Shown here piece after piece: positions 34,930 to 46,370 of a stretch of 64,000 bases of DNA. Where the stretch lies: positions 927,001 to 991,000 of the forward strand of contig BSBK01000520.1 in the NCBI GenBank assembly GCA_027943335.1, in the 5' to 3' direction. The stretch is from Chamaecyparis obtusa (taxonomy: Eukaryota > Streptophyta > Pinopsida > Cupressales > Cupressaceae). A model generated the notes under the pieces. That model did not search any database, was not told the DNA's origin, and was given only the letters and a program-made list of their open reading frames with translations. The stretch's first letter is position 1, and each line of letters opens with the position of its first letter. The position numbers were made by a program, and so were the translations under genes.

Positions 34930-36730
34930 TTGGTTCAGTTTTGTAAATTTTTTTTTTTTTTGTGTTAAATGCATTTAAATGGAACATTAAGCATAGTAAT
35001 AATATGCTTAATCTATTAGTAATTGTAGATTAAATGCCCATAACACCTTTATCAGTTTAGCATGTTATTATAAGATACTAAAGAAGACCTACTATTTGTC
35101 AGAGAAATCTTCACTGTCCCCCACAATGAAGACAATGAAGATTGACCTCCTGCCCCACAACAAAGAACATTGTAATAAGAATAAGATATAATATAGTGTT
35201 AGAATAAAATTTGAACAAAGACATGTAATGCTTAAGTTAATGATCTAAAATGCTACAAATATAGGAATTGAAAAAGAAGATAGTGCCAAGAAACATTTTC
35301 ACAAATATGAAACATGAGGAAAAGTAATAACATTAACAATGCCAAGATTCACAACATTAAATTTCACCTATAGATGAGTTTCTGCAGTGGGTTTCCCAGC
35401 ATCAAAAATATGTTGAGTTGCATTTGAGCTATAACTAAGAGTATCATGTGGAACAAACCCTAAAATTTGAAAGCATTCTCTAGCCTGAAAATTCAAAATT
35501 CAATCTAGGCAAGCATCAGTAAGTGAAATAAATTATAGACATCAACATCAACATCATCATAATCATTAGAAATAAACTTTAAAGACATATTTTGGATAGT
35601 ACTATGTTTCTTGAAAGTTTTTGTGATGCTTCTAAACTTTAAAGACATATTTTATGGCTTAATGATAACATAGATTAGTATTTGGTTTTCTAATGGAATG
35701 TTGTTGATCATTCATGGTCTTGAAGAAAATTTTGATTGTTTTGATTCTCAAGTCTTGACATTTTTTCTTAATGTGATATAGACTGACCACAAGATGGTTT
35801 AGTTGGTCCTCTCTTTCTATTTAATCATTTGTCTTCTTCATGGTGTAAGTGTTCATTAATATTCATTAATGGTGGGTAGTGATTCCTTGGTAATAAAGGC
35901 ATTGATAGCATTCATAATCATATAGCTCTTTACCTAATCTAGTCACATCATCAACATCAAGGTCAGTTTGTCTAGCCTCGGCCTCAACATCAACCTGCTC
36001 ATTAACAACGGCCTCTACACTCTCTACAACTACAATACACATTGTTACATTAATCCAAACACCAATTGCAATTAAATTTGTATTACTACACCAATCAATT
36101 TAAGATGTTTGCTTGTATTACTATGATGCACATCCTCATTGTCATCACCACGCATAGGTTGTGTACGACAAATATTGGCAGGCTCCAAAGTTTCTAGATG
36201 ACTATTTTTGAGAAGAAGAAAAAGTGGAGGCCAAAGAAGGGATAATTGTGAAGGTTTTCTAGACTTCATACACGCAACATTTGTAGATTATGTTCAATGC
36301 ACTATTTACGTTCATAAATCAACATTGCGTATAAATCTACAGACAGTGCATGGTGCGAAGCCACACTCAAGCTTGAAAATGATACTCAATCCATAGTCAA
36401 GGTCAAGGAACAAATGGAACAACCAAGAAAACACTATACATTAAATCATGTGATTGATAGCAGATTGGGGCTCACCTGAGCCATAAACATGAAGAATTAT
36501 TCTAAAAAAAGATGTAAACCATATATATGTGCACTTGAGGCAAAGAGAAGTTACGTCATATCCATATTAAAATATTAGTTACAATATGAAAATACTAAAC
36601 TAACTAATTCCCAAGTTCATCTCTACATATGGTCGCAACAAAGATATGGAATTACAATATAGAGAAGGCATCGTAAAAATATAATTTCAGAATTTTCCCT
36701 AGCCTGACACGTTTTGTACTCAAATCCTTC
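34930..36730. other. Mosaic F interior without an identified gene
   Basis: About 1.8 kb, AT-rich. On the minus strand TTTTGAATTTTCAG at about 35480 resembles a splice acceptor and is followed by an open stretch (ECFQILGFVPHDTLSYSSN) to about 35370, a possible captured exon that I cannot name. 36185-36268 repeats 31106-31190 (CCAAAGTTTCTAGATNACTA, GGAGGCCAAAGAAGG). Nothing else is supported. Confidence 0.4.
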
Positions 36731-36734
36731 ATCA

Positions 36735-36997
36735 CGAATAAGTGGAGATGGGCAGATAGATGCAGATGAGTTGTCATCGACCCAAATAAAGTATCCATAG
36801 CCATTATTTCCCTGTGATGCCCAGTCTACATTAGTTCTTATATTATAATGAATAGTATTTACATTAGAAACATTAAGTATATAGACATCAGCAACCTTTT
36901 TTCTATTTGAGCAGCACCAAAATTGTCATCCAGGGTTGTTCGATGTCCATGAAGTCTTCAACACACACTGCCCACCACCACATTGATAGTTTGGCAT
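36735..36997 (-). pseudogene. GRF-type zinc-finger gene fragment with an intron
   Basis: On the minus strand 36997 to about 36893 reads MPNYQCGGGQCVLKTSWTSN and then NPG, a stop where Arg is expected, QFWCC: the first half of a GRF zinc finger (CxCG, T-S-W-T, NPGRRFxxC). After about 60 intron-like bases ending TAATGTAG, 36832-36735 reads NNGYGYFIWVDDN, the second half (G-[FY]-F-x-W-x-D). GRF fingers bind single-stranded nucleic acid and also occur in plant repeat-associated ORFs. The stop and the lack of any attached domain mark it as a fragment. The presence of the intron argues for DNA-level capture, not retrocopying. Confidence 0.65.
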
Positions 36998-37449
36998 ATT
37001 CACAAGAGTCATTGAGCCTATATATCAATAATGCACTGCACCATCGTTACTACATTTATTATTTTTATATGAAATACACCAAGGAGTACCATTAGAAATA
37101 TTAACCATTTACAATAATGAAAAGTAAACCTAAATCAAATAGCTCATTTTTTTATCAGCATGTGTAGTCTCTGTGTATATGAAAAATGAAAGAAATATGA
37201 AGCTGAAATAAAATAGTGAACAAAATAGTATTCCACATAGACTAAATGAAATATACCATCAAAAGAAGGTGACAAAATCCTATCATGAAGCATAGACATA
37301 GGAAATCAAAAAGGGACAAAAGACAAGAAATAAGAAAAATCATTACGACTATAGAAAAATCATTTATACTATAATAAAAAAAAGAAACACTCTTTGTCAA
37401 CAATTTTCAAAATCATTAGGACTATAGAAAAATAATTAAGACTATACAA

Positions 37450-37815
37450 AATCAAATTTTAGAAATGGACGGTTCTGATGCTTTGCCATTACAACAATTG
37501 AGCATTCATCATTTGGTATTGTGTATTCCATTTAAGTATGTCAACAATGTTCAAAATCCTGTCACCAAGCACAGACAAGAAATAAGAAAAATCATTAGGA
37601 CTATAGAAAAATCAAGTTCTATAAATGAACGGTTATGATATTGCTTTGCCATTACAACAATTGAGCATTCATCATTTGGTATTTCTTGGTGTATTCCATT
37701 TAAGTTTTTCAGTTGTCGTGTTTATGTGCATGTTCTTTATGTGTTTGGCTTCTCTCCCTCACAAGGGATGCGTCGATAGGTAATTGATTTGAAAGCATAA
37801 TGATTTGACAGTATT
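37450..37815. repeat. Duplicated segment of F, first copies
   Basis: AAATGGACGGTTCTGATGC through TTTGCCATTACAACAATTG to GGCTTCTCTCCCTCACAAGG occurs in a short form at about 37450-37555, in a longer form at 37611-37815, and again at 38990-39190. All copies are in the same orientation and each is preceded by the AATCATTAGGACTATAG minisatellite, so minisatellite and segment were duplicated together. Confidence 0.75.
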
Positions 37816-38804
37816 TTTTCAGGATAGGCATAATCATCCCGCCAACTTTAATTAGCAACATTTGTGATATATGTCAAGTACTTATAATCAGTATACCTAA
37901 AAAATAGAGACTTAGTAGTAAAAGCATGTCCTTTGGTTTACTAGTTTACTTATAATCAGTATGTCCTTTGGTTTACTAGTTTAATCTAGTTTAAGAATGG
38001 TTTGTTTCATGTTTGAATGTACCATTGAATGAAGCTTGTCTATATTAAGTACAATCTTAAGACTTGTGACTCTTCAAATTCTCTTGTTTCCTTTAGACCT
38101 CCAAACATGTGTGCTTTGAGTAGCCCTCCAACAAATGGACTTGTGATGATTTTCACAATAGTACATGTGTAGGGGGAATACTCAAAGTACTGCTTAGGCA
38201 AATTTGAATGTTCATCACCTATGCATATTAGATTTGATGATAGAAGGTATATGGTAGACCTAGCAGAAAATAGATTTGTGGTGAGTTTCACAATAGTACA
38301 TGTGTTGCTGGGTAAGCTCCCAATAGCGCTCAGGAAAATATGCATGTGCATCACTTGTCCATATGAAGTGGCCCAAATGGAAGATAAAATCACTAAATTC
38401 TGCATACTCCTTATTTTGTTCTATGTTGATATTGTCAGACATGGTCTTTCTTGAATGAAATGACTCGTTACTTGTACATTGACTAGAATGTTGGTGAAAG
38501 AAGGATGATTTGTTTGCAACCATTTTTTCAACTCTAATTTTCTCAACACAAAGGGACATTTATCATAGCCATAGAAATATGATTATTTTAAAATGAAATA
38601 CACCAAGGAGTACCATCAAAAATATTGACTATTTACAATCATGAATAGTTAACCTTAATCAAATAGCTCATTTTTTTTATCATAATGTGTAGTCTCTGTG
38701 TATATGAAAAATGAATGAAATATCAAGCTAAAATAAAATAGTGAACAAAAATTCAAATTCAAGGCCTAATTTATCAAGAGCAACAAACATTAGGATGAAA
38801 GAAA

Positions 38805-39002
38805 AATCATTAAGAGTATAGAAAAATCATTAGGACTATAGAAAAATCATTAAGACTAGAAAATCAAGTTCTAGAAAAATCATTAAGACTACTATAGAAA
38901 AATCATTAGGACTATAGAAAAATCATTAAGACTACAAAATAAAGTTCTAGAAAAATCATTACGACTATAGAAAAATCATTTAGACTATAAAATCAAGTTC
39001 TA
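38805..39002. repeat. ~20-bp minisatellite (GAAAAATCATTAGGACTATA)
   Basis: About eight imperfect units of a 20-base word with variants ending AAGACTA or ACGACTAT, interspersed with AATCAAGTTCTAG. Shorter runs of the same word occur at about 37340-37460 and 37585-37615. Confidence 0.8.
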
Positions 39003-39190
39003 GAAATGGACGGTTCTGATGCTTTGCCATTACAACAATTGAGCATTCATCATTTGGTACTTCTTGGTGTATTCCATTTAAGTTTTTCAGTTGTCCTATT
39101 TATGTGCATGTTCGTTATGTGTTTGGCTTCTCTCCCTTGCAAGGGATATGTCGATAGGTAATTGATTTGAAAGCATAATGATTTGACTGT
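38990..39190. repeat. Duplicated segment of F, downstream copy
   Basis: Direct copy of 37611-37815 about 1.38 kb upstream, with few changes (TTGCAAGGGATATGTCGATAGG against TCACAAGGGATGCGTCGATAGG, given as the shared GATAGGTAATTGATTTG). No ORF of note. Confidence 0.75.
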
Positions 39191-39522
39191 TCCAAGTAAT
39201 GTTTTTAATCCTTTGAAGTTTCTCATGATCCTCATGTAAGTTGATTGGATTAAGAAATTTGGGGATCCAATAGGACTTTAGGGGAGTTCAATAAATATTT
39301 TGGAAGACTTAGAGGAACTATTAGCATGACTATTCCTTCATCTACAGTGAATTAGACTGAATTTGCTAAGTTTTTCCTTTGTTTTGAAGTTTATTTTGTA
39401 ATCTATTTCCTTTCCATGGACCCAAAGACCTAGGACCCATGGAAAAAAGATACTAACAATGTATTATACAACTTTAATGTTCTTGACTTGCAGAGATTTG
39501 AGAAAGTAAAGAGAACACTGGT

Positions 39523-39998
39523 TATGTTTAATGTTAACTGTTCTTGTACAATCCACTCATATGATAGTGAAATGCTATGTGATTGACAATTTCATACAAC
39601 TGGTCCTTTGGTGTGTATTAAACATAATAGAATTTTCAGCATATTATTATCAATCTATTTCTTTGTTGTAAACATGTCATTGGTTCGGTTTTAATCTACT
39701 GGTGTCATGCCCTAGCCCATGCTTTATCTCCATTATTTGCTGTTATTCACTATTTTGAAATGTTGACTGTGGTTATCAAATGGAAAAAATAGAAAAAAAA
39801 AATTGTACACAATTTTTTTTTTTACAAAACTGAACCAATGGCATGTTTACAACAAAGAAATAGAATTATAATAATATGCTGAAAATTCTATTTTGTTTAA
39901 TACACGCCAAAGGACCAGTTGTATGAAATTGTCAATCACATAGCATTTCACTATTGTATGAGTGGATTGTATAGGAAAAGTTAACATTAAACAAGGAG
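39523..39998. repeat. ~172-bp inverted repeat with a ~130-base spacer
   Basis: 39523-39695 (TTTAATGTTAACTG ... CATTGGTTCGGTTTT) is the inverse of 39827-39998 (AAAACTGAACCAATGG ... GTTAACATTAAAC). The same motif pair is scattered elsewhere: ACAAAACTGAACCAATGGC at about 32480, 32695 and 33828. A homopurine/homopyrimidine-rich spacer with A- and T-runs (39781-39826) sits in the loop. Confidence 0.75.
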
Positions 39999-40084
39999 AA
40001 AACTCCTCAACACATCTTGGAAACCATTGAATTCAATAATAAATGAAACCTAACACCAACACTATTCCTTCCATTCACTTCTAC

Positions 40085-41135
40085 CAAGAATTCCAGCACA
40101 AGCACAAGCTATTCCAAACTTCAAGTAAAATGAGAAATATGCTATATCAAATCATTTATATTCATAGTAACCATTCAAAGGATCATTTTGTCAATGAACC
40201 CTCTGACTATACCCCTATGGCAGAGAAAGGAAACCTCAAAATAGAGAAAGGAAACTTAGTAAAACCAGTCTATGCCACTGTTTGTGAGGGTACAGTCATG
40301 ATAAGTGCCTCTCAAACCTCTCCAAACATGTAAGATTGTCTTTAAATACTTTATTTATCTCTTCTAAACATTAACCAAATCAAACCTACATTTGAACGCA
40401 CACACAATAACCCGAAAATGAAGGGTTTTGTATCCTTTAATGAATCTCAAACACTGGTAATGCATGGATAGTCAAACTAGTAGTCTCCAAAGCATTCAAT
40501 AAGTGACTGGATTGTATTTAATACATGCCAAAGGACCAGTTGTATGAAATTGTCAATCACATAGCATTCCACTGTTGTATGATTGGATTGTGTAGGAACA
40601 TTTAACATTAAACAAGGAGAAAACTCCTCAACACATCTTGGAAACCATTGAATTCAACAATAAATGAAACCTAACACCAACACTATTCCTTCCATTCACT
40701 TCTACCAACAATAAAGCATTTAATTGATTCAACATTACATATAATCATTAGATAGTTACATTTTCTAACTGTGTAGAGGAACAGTCATGACCGAAATGAT
40801 CAAAACTACTTTCACCCTTGTACAAGCTATTCCAAACTTGAAGTAAAATGAGCAATATGCTATATCAAATTATTCATATTCATAGTAACCATTTAGAGGA
40901 TCATTTTGTCAATGAACCCTCTGACTGTACCCCTACAGAAGAGAAAGGAAACCTCAAAATAGAGAAAGGAAACTTAGTAAAACTAGTCTATGCTACTGTT
41001 TGTGAGGGTACAGTCATGATAAGTGCCTCTTAAACCTCTCCAAACATGTAAGAATGTTTTTAAATACTTCATTGATATCTTCTAAACATTAACGCATGGA
41101 TAGTCAAACTAGTAGTCTCCAAAGCATTCAATAAG
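40085..41135. repeat. Right arm of the inverted duplication in F, itself duplicated in tandem
   Basis: 40085-40810 is the inverse of 32930-33650. A second partial copy follows at about 40815-41135 (AAGCTATTCCAAACTT, GACTNTACCCCTA, CATAGTCAAACTAGTAG). Short ORFs inside, with HSNHSKDHFVNEPSD-like text, exist because the arm is repeated. There is no evidence that they are genes. Confidence 0.7.
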
Positions 41136-41883
41136 TGAATATGAATGTTTGAAAACTTTCCTCTCAACTTCCCCAACCACTCCTAATCGGTTAGAGGGAT
41201 TAGTTGAGTGTTTAGACACTAAAACTTCTTAAACATACTTTATCTGATATGATGAATTGTAATATCAACAAATATGAATCCAAACATTTTAAAATAGTGA
41301 ATTGATATCCTTGAGCACAAGCACCAATAACATCAAATAATGGAGATAAAGCACGGGCTAGGGCACGACACCAGTAGAATGTAGTCATTTTAGTGAGCAT
41401 TCATGATCAAATAAAATGCAATGCATTTGAAATTTATGGTTGAATATGATGCCAGAGGCTCGAAAGATGTTTCCTATCAAAGATACCAATCAAAGATGAA
41501 GAAATCACATACCTTCTCTCGCGCACAGCTTGCACGAAGGAAGATTTGATAGCCAAATCTTCCTTGTACCACATGAAGAGCATGCCATTGGTTTAGTTTA
41601 GCATGTTATTATCATATCAGATAAAGTATGTTTAAGAATTGTTGGTAAGGATAGGAATAGTGGAGATTCTAGAAATATCCCTCTAACCGATTAGGAGTGG
41701 TTCAGGAAGTTGAGAGGAAAGTTTTCAAACATTCATATTCACTTATTGAATTCTTTGGAGACTACTAGTTTGACTGTGCATGCATTACTAGTGACTGAGA
41801 TTCATTAAAGGGTACAAAACCCTTCATTTCAAGTTATTGTGTGTGGATTCATCTGCTTTAGCCAAGAAGATCAAGAAGATGGG

Positions 41884-42060
41884 GTAGGAGGACATTGTGG
41901 TAGAAGAAGTATTTAAAGAAGCAACAAGAAGCAATAGAAAAGTTTTCAGGAGTTTGGAACAACATTTCAGAATCCATGAATGGTATGGGTAAGGTGACCT
42001 TCATTCTTGGTGGTGACTTCAATGAAACATTGGATATGGCTGATAAGAAGAAGGGTCACT
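41884..42060 (+). pseudogene. LINE endonuclease fragment
   Basis: One frame reads KFSGVWNNISESMNGM then KVTFILGGDFNETLDMADKK. GGDFN preceded by a hydrophobic strand is the hallmark of the apurinic/apyrimidinic-type endonuclease domain of plant LINEs (L1 group). No upstream or downstream LINE sequence is intact. The downstream part runs straight into the 175-bp tandem array. Confidence 0.6.
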
Positions 42061-42603
42061 TGTTGATAGTGTTCCTTAAGGGAATGGGGATTGTGAAAGA
42101 CTTGTTATCATTGTATTGTATATTTCCAATATGTTTGGATGCATGGTAGACTAGGAGAATGAAGGATCACTCACTGATTGCATGATAACCTGGTTTTGAA
42201 GGGTCATTGGTTGAGGGGACAGTCAAGGTCTGGATGTTGATAGTAATTCATTGAGAGAAGGGGGATTGTAAAAGACTTGTTATCATTGTATTGTGTATTT
42301 CCAATATGTTTGTATGCAGGGCAGACCAGGAGAATGAAGGATCACTCACTGATTGCATGATAACCCAATTTTGAAGGGTCACCGGTTGAGGGGACAGTTA
42401 AGGTCTGGATGTTGATAGTGTTCCTTGAGGGAAGGCGGATTGTGAAAGGCTTGTTATCATTGTATTGTGTATTTCCAATATGTTTGGATGTAGGGTAGAC
42501 GAAGAGAATGAATGATCATTCACTGATTGCATGATAACCTAGTTTTGAAGGGTCACTAGAAGAGGGGGGAATGAAGGATCACTCACTGATTGCATGATAA
42601 CCC
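42061..42603 (+). repeat. ~175-bp tandem repeat (three units plus a partial) derived from a LINE segment
   Basis: TGTTGATAGT starts units at 42061, 42235 and 42410, spacing 174 and 175 bases. Each unit contains GGATTGTGAAAGACTTGTTA and GAATGAAGGATCACTCACTG. A partial fourth unit ends at about 42603. Single copies occur at about 34640-34830 (inverted) and 44140-44330 (direct), next to the GGDFN fragment only here, so the LINE piece was probably captured once and then amplified. Confidence 0.8.
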
Positions 42604-44034
42604 CACGAAGCATTCTTTCCTTTAAGTTTCCACAATATCTCAAAATATGATCATTATTCTTTACTTTCTTCTATATGCTATTCTTTCTATGGTTTTGTTA
42701 TCTCAGAAATATATCAAAAACATTCCAGATGTGCATATAAAAGTAAAATATTGTCCTTCAATTGTTCCACATTGAAGCATTTCCTCTTGGGAGTATTCTC
42801 TTTGTTTGTACAATATCTGTAAAAAATGGTTCCCATATTTCTTCAAGATCTATTTTAATCTTTATACTGCAATTTTGATTAGATTTGACCAATAGTTGAT
42901 TTCATTGGTATTTTATAGTATATTCCTAATGTGAAATGTGGAGAGAAAGAAAGAGACACACTAGGTATGAATTACACGATATACCCATCATCACTTAGCA
43001 CTTAAATAATAAATTATGGACAGGGAACAACCCCCTAACTTCTGGATGTTTGTTTCATGTTGGCCTCTTATTATATGCAAAGGTAGGCCTGTCTTAGGCT
43101 AACAACCATAGTGTAGGGGCCATAAATTATGGATCCCAAAATAGTGCACACTTGTAATTAAATTAGGTTCACTATACTACAAGGGAATGGAAACCATGCA
43201 ATAGTGCCTCATGAGGATGGAAGCAACCCTTCACTAAGAAGATGATTGTGTCTGCAATATTTACTAGAGGCAAAGAACATAATTTGGTTCTAGCAATTAC
43301 TCCTAGAAGATAATGGCACCCACAAAACACTTGGAAAAGATAGCACTCACTATATCTTTTATCACTCTTTTATAGCTGGGACAATAAATCTCAAAGATTG
43401 ATCAATGAATTCTTGAACACAAAGAACCATTGACAGTTATGATTCATGTGCACAATAGCCAACAACTAGTTGTTCCAATCATGGTGTCCAACAATTATGT
43501 TAGAAAAAGCATCTACAAATCCCTTACACAACCATAATAGATTGAAACCATGAATAGTAAGAACCTAACAATGGGACTAAGAAAGATACAACCTAAACAA
43601 ATCTTGATCATATTCCACCCTATTGTAAGGCCCAAGAAGTAAATCTATTTTAAAGCAACACATTCCTTTAGATGAAGCTCAAAGGTCAGGTAGTTGAAGC
43701 ATAGCAATACTTGAGTGAATATAGGAATAATTTGATGTACAATCATTTGCTAGCTTGGTTTGTGGGTTTTCCACATAATATTTTCCCTTTAACCACATTT
43801 ATAGTTTGAGAAAATCAGAAAAAATTGTTTTAGATTTATATTATCCTTTTGAACTAGCACACTGCCATCAAAATGCATAATCATTGGTCATATCAAGAAA
43901 ATTCCTATTGATTAGTAGGATATCCTTATAAAAATTTGATACATGGATTTCTTGTGAATTATCAACTGATATGTATCTTGCAACTATGAAAGGAATAGTG
44001 TTGGTGTTAGGTTTCATTTATTATTGAGCTCAAT
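42604..44034. other. Mosaic F interior without an identified gene
   Basis: About 1.4 kb of AT-rich sequence with no ORF above chance level, no clear repeat shared with the arms and no recognisable RNA gene. Confidence 0.5.
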
Positions 44035-45000
44035 GGTTTCAAAGATGTGTTGAGGAGTTTGCTCCTTGTTTAATGTTAACTATTCCTTCACAATCCACTC
44101 ATAAAATAGTGAAATGCTATGTGGAAGGGATGGTTGATAGTTTTACTTGGGGGAAGGGGGATTGTGAAAGACTTGTTATCATTGTATTGTGTATTTCCAA
44201 TATGTTTAGATGCAGGGTAGACCCGAAGAATGAAGGATCACTCACTGATTGCATGATAACCTAATTTTGAAGGATCACTGGTTAAGGGGACAGTCAAGGT
44301 CTGGATGATTGGGCCATTAGAGAACCCTAGTTCTTTGTATTAATTGCTATTTAAATTGGATGGATGGATTTCTTGTGAATTATCAGCTGCTATGTATCCT
44401 GCAACTGGATCCGTAAATCTACATATACTTCTCTAGGGTTGTAAGCCACTTAGGGATCAAAATAGAGAAAATAAATAAAAATCATTCTTTATCCTATTTC
44501 CTTTTAACAAAGTGTCAACTATCAATGATACAATACATTTGATGCCCTAAGCTATCAATACAAATGGCACCTAGCTAGAAGCTCATGGGTTGTCCATTTG
44601 ATAAACACAGTCAACATTTCAAAAAAATGGATATCCTTGAGCACAAGCACCAATAACATCAAATAATGGAGTTAAACCATGGGCTAGGTCATGACACACG
44701 TAGAATGCGGTCATTTCAGTGACAACAATATACAATGGCATCATTAAACACATATGCCAGTAATATCAACAAACATGAATCCAAACATTTGAATACAGTG
44801 AATCGATATCCTTGAGCACAAGCACCAATAACATCAAATAATAGAGATAAAGCACTGGCTAGGGCATGACACTAGTAGAATGAGGTCATTTCAGAGAGCA
44901 AGTCCCTCAACAATAAAATGAAATGCATTCGAATATGATGCCAGAGGCTCGAAAGATGAAGAAAGCACATACCTTCCCTCGTGCTCAGCTTTCACTCCTT
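44035..45000. repeat. Right outer arms of F
   Basis: 44035-44720 is the inverse of 34280-34920. 44740-44995, read inverted, matches the sequence just after 31860, including a GAGAAAAGGAGTG block and the AGGATATCGATTCACT core. So the outer left (31810-31980) and outer right (44740-45000) of the mosaic face each other as inverted repeats 13 kb apart. Confidence 0.65.
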
Positions 45001-45229
45001 TTCTCCCGTTCCCCAATTGAAATAAAAATGATGAAGCTGTTTCACTTTTTTTTTTTAATGTATACCGTGAATCTGTCGAAGTTCCAATGGTCAATTAAAC
45101 ACCCATTGGAATACTGATATCATCGGGGCCTATTACAAAAAAAAAACACCAAAGTCATAAGAAAAAGTTACTTGTCAGAATCTTCTGTCAAAATTTGGCC
45201 CCAAATGTAGTAGTGTGAGGAACAGGGGA

Positions 45230-46370
45230 CAATGGAATAGTGGACAACCAAATAGGGGACAATAGAACATAATACTTCCAATGAGCTTGAGAAAACAAAG
45301 GCAACAACACAAGCACTAGAAGAAGCTAAACTTTTAAAATCAACTATAGACACCACAACCGATGCCCAAGGACAAGCAACTGAGACACAGGTTATCGGGA
45401 AACCTAAGGAGGAAAGTGTGTCTACCAAGACTAAAAAGGTAAATCCAGAGACTAAAGCTCTAGTTCCATATATTAAATCACCAACACCTGAGAAGAAGAA
45501 GAAAAATAAACATGGAAAGGACCCAGTCACATTGGATGAGGTAATTGAGATACCTGAATGTGACCCAAGAACATTAGACCCCAAGGTACTAAGAAGATAT
45601 GGGGAATTGTGCACTAGGAAGGCTGCACAAGAGAAGCTGGAAAAGGAGAGCAAAAGCAAGAAAATTATAGAAGATGTTAGAGATATCTTACTTCAAGTAG
45701 TTCCTGAGATCAATTTTGATGAGGATACTCCCATCCTTGATCAACTTGCAACTCTAACTAGCCACGTAAATGCCCTGGATATTGATGCTGGGAAGAGAAT
45801 AGAGGAAAGGGCAGAAGCAAAGATTCAACTGAAACTTGCAGAGAAAATAAGCCAAGAAGTGGAAATAAATAAGGTTAAGCTCTATGAGGTAATTACTGAG
45901 CTAGAAACCATTATTTAGAAAATTATTCAATTTTTGTTTAAATTATGCACTGTTGACCATTTCACTACCAAGGTTAATGAAAAGATTAAAAATATGGATG
46001 AAGAAATTAAGGTGAGCACAACCAATTGTCTAACTGAGCCAAATGCTTTTCATAAGCATATATCAAAAGTTCAAAAAATTAGGCGGTTGAGATCACATTG
46101 AGGAAGCAGGAAGATACCATCAGTGATCAAGTCATCGAGCTACAAGTGGAGTTGCTTCCCCATCTAAATATTATGGAGATCCATGTAAATAAGGAAAAAT
46201 CTTTAGTTTCCACCCCCAAGATCTCTATGGTTGAGAACCTTTTTTGACATGCATGCACAAGTTGGTCTAGAGAACATTTCTCTTGACAATATGAAAGAGG
46301 AATGGGAAAACCTCTTGGCATCACTAAAAAAAACCCACCAGTACATTTTTGATAAGTTGTAAGTACACTT
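45230..46370 (+). pseudogene. Element D ORF2, downstream part
   Basis: Reading resumes with LEKTKATTQALEEAKLLKST near 45275, then a long open stretch to 45918 with KSPTPEKKKKNKHGKDP, DEVIEIPECDPRTLDPKVL, KIIEDVRDILLQVVPEI and ERAEAKIQLKLAEKISQEV. After a TAG at 45918 it continues in pieces to WENLLASLKKTHQYIFDKL near 46360. Composition is charged and coiled-coil-like, comparable to element E at 20775-19912. No enzymatic motif is seen. It ends about 190 bases before element C. This establishes that F interrupts a single large D gene. Confidence 0.65.

Larger units (their letters stand above)
29930..45195. mobile_element. Mosaic F: 15-kb insertion in D ORF2 with inverted and tandem duplications and gene fragments
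   Basis: D ORF2 stops at about 29925 and resumes at about 45240, so the block between is an insertion or a stack of insertions. Near its edges CATTTGTTGGAATTTTGACA (29953-29972) and, inverted, a matching CATTTG..AATTTTGACA segment (about 45184-45206) form an imperfect terminal inverted repeat. No clean target duplication is seen. Inside are a 211-bp foldback, a perfect 59-bp inverted repeat, large inverted arms (32930-33650 with 40085-40810; 34280-34920 with 44035-44720), tandem arrays, and fragments of NOG1-like, GRF-zinc-finger and LINE sequences. No transposase was recognised. Several independent insertions may be stacked. Confidence 0.6.

Noticed and set aside
35370..35490. Possible captured exon (minus, ECFQILGFVPHDTLSYSSN)
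   Set aside because: An acceptor-like sequence and about 38 open codons are suggestive, but the protein is unrecognised and the frame ends in a stop at the apparent donor, so it is only mentioned within the interior entry.
38040..38559. Overlapping minus-strand ORFs of 121 and 99 codons with repeated CTIVK / HHKSIFC text
   Set aside because: The similarity comes from a roughly 90-base direct DNA repeat (ACACATGTACTATTGTGAAA at about 38155 and 38290). No domain recognised and no start or splice context, so not called a gene.
38805..39002. CRISPR-like regular repeats
   Set aside because: Units are contiguous, imperfect and about 20 bases without unique spacers, in eukaryotic transposon-rich DNA. 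This is a minisatellite.
40043..41033. Two similar plus-strand ORFs (96 and 61 codons) plus a minus-strand one at 33392-33625
   Set aside because: They are the same repeated segment in the duplicated arms of F. Conservation follows the DNA repeat, not codon structure.
45168..45659. 163-codon minus-strand open frame
   Set aside because: It is the antisense of the D ORF2 frame at 45230-45918, whose plus-strand text is charged and coiled-coil-like and matches the layout of element E. The minus product is a low-complexity Ser/Phe/Val shadow.
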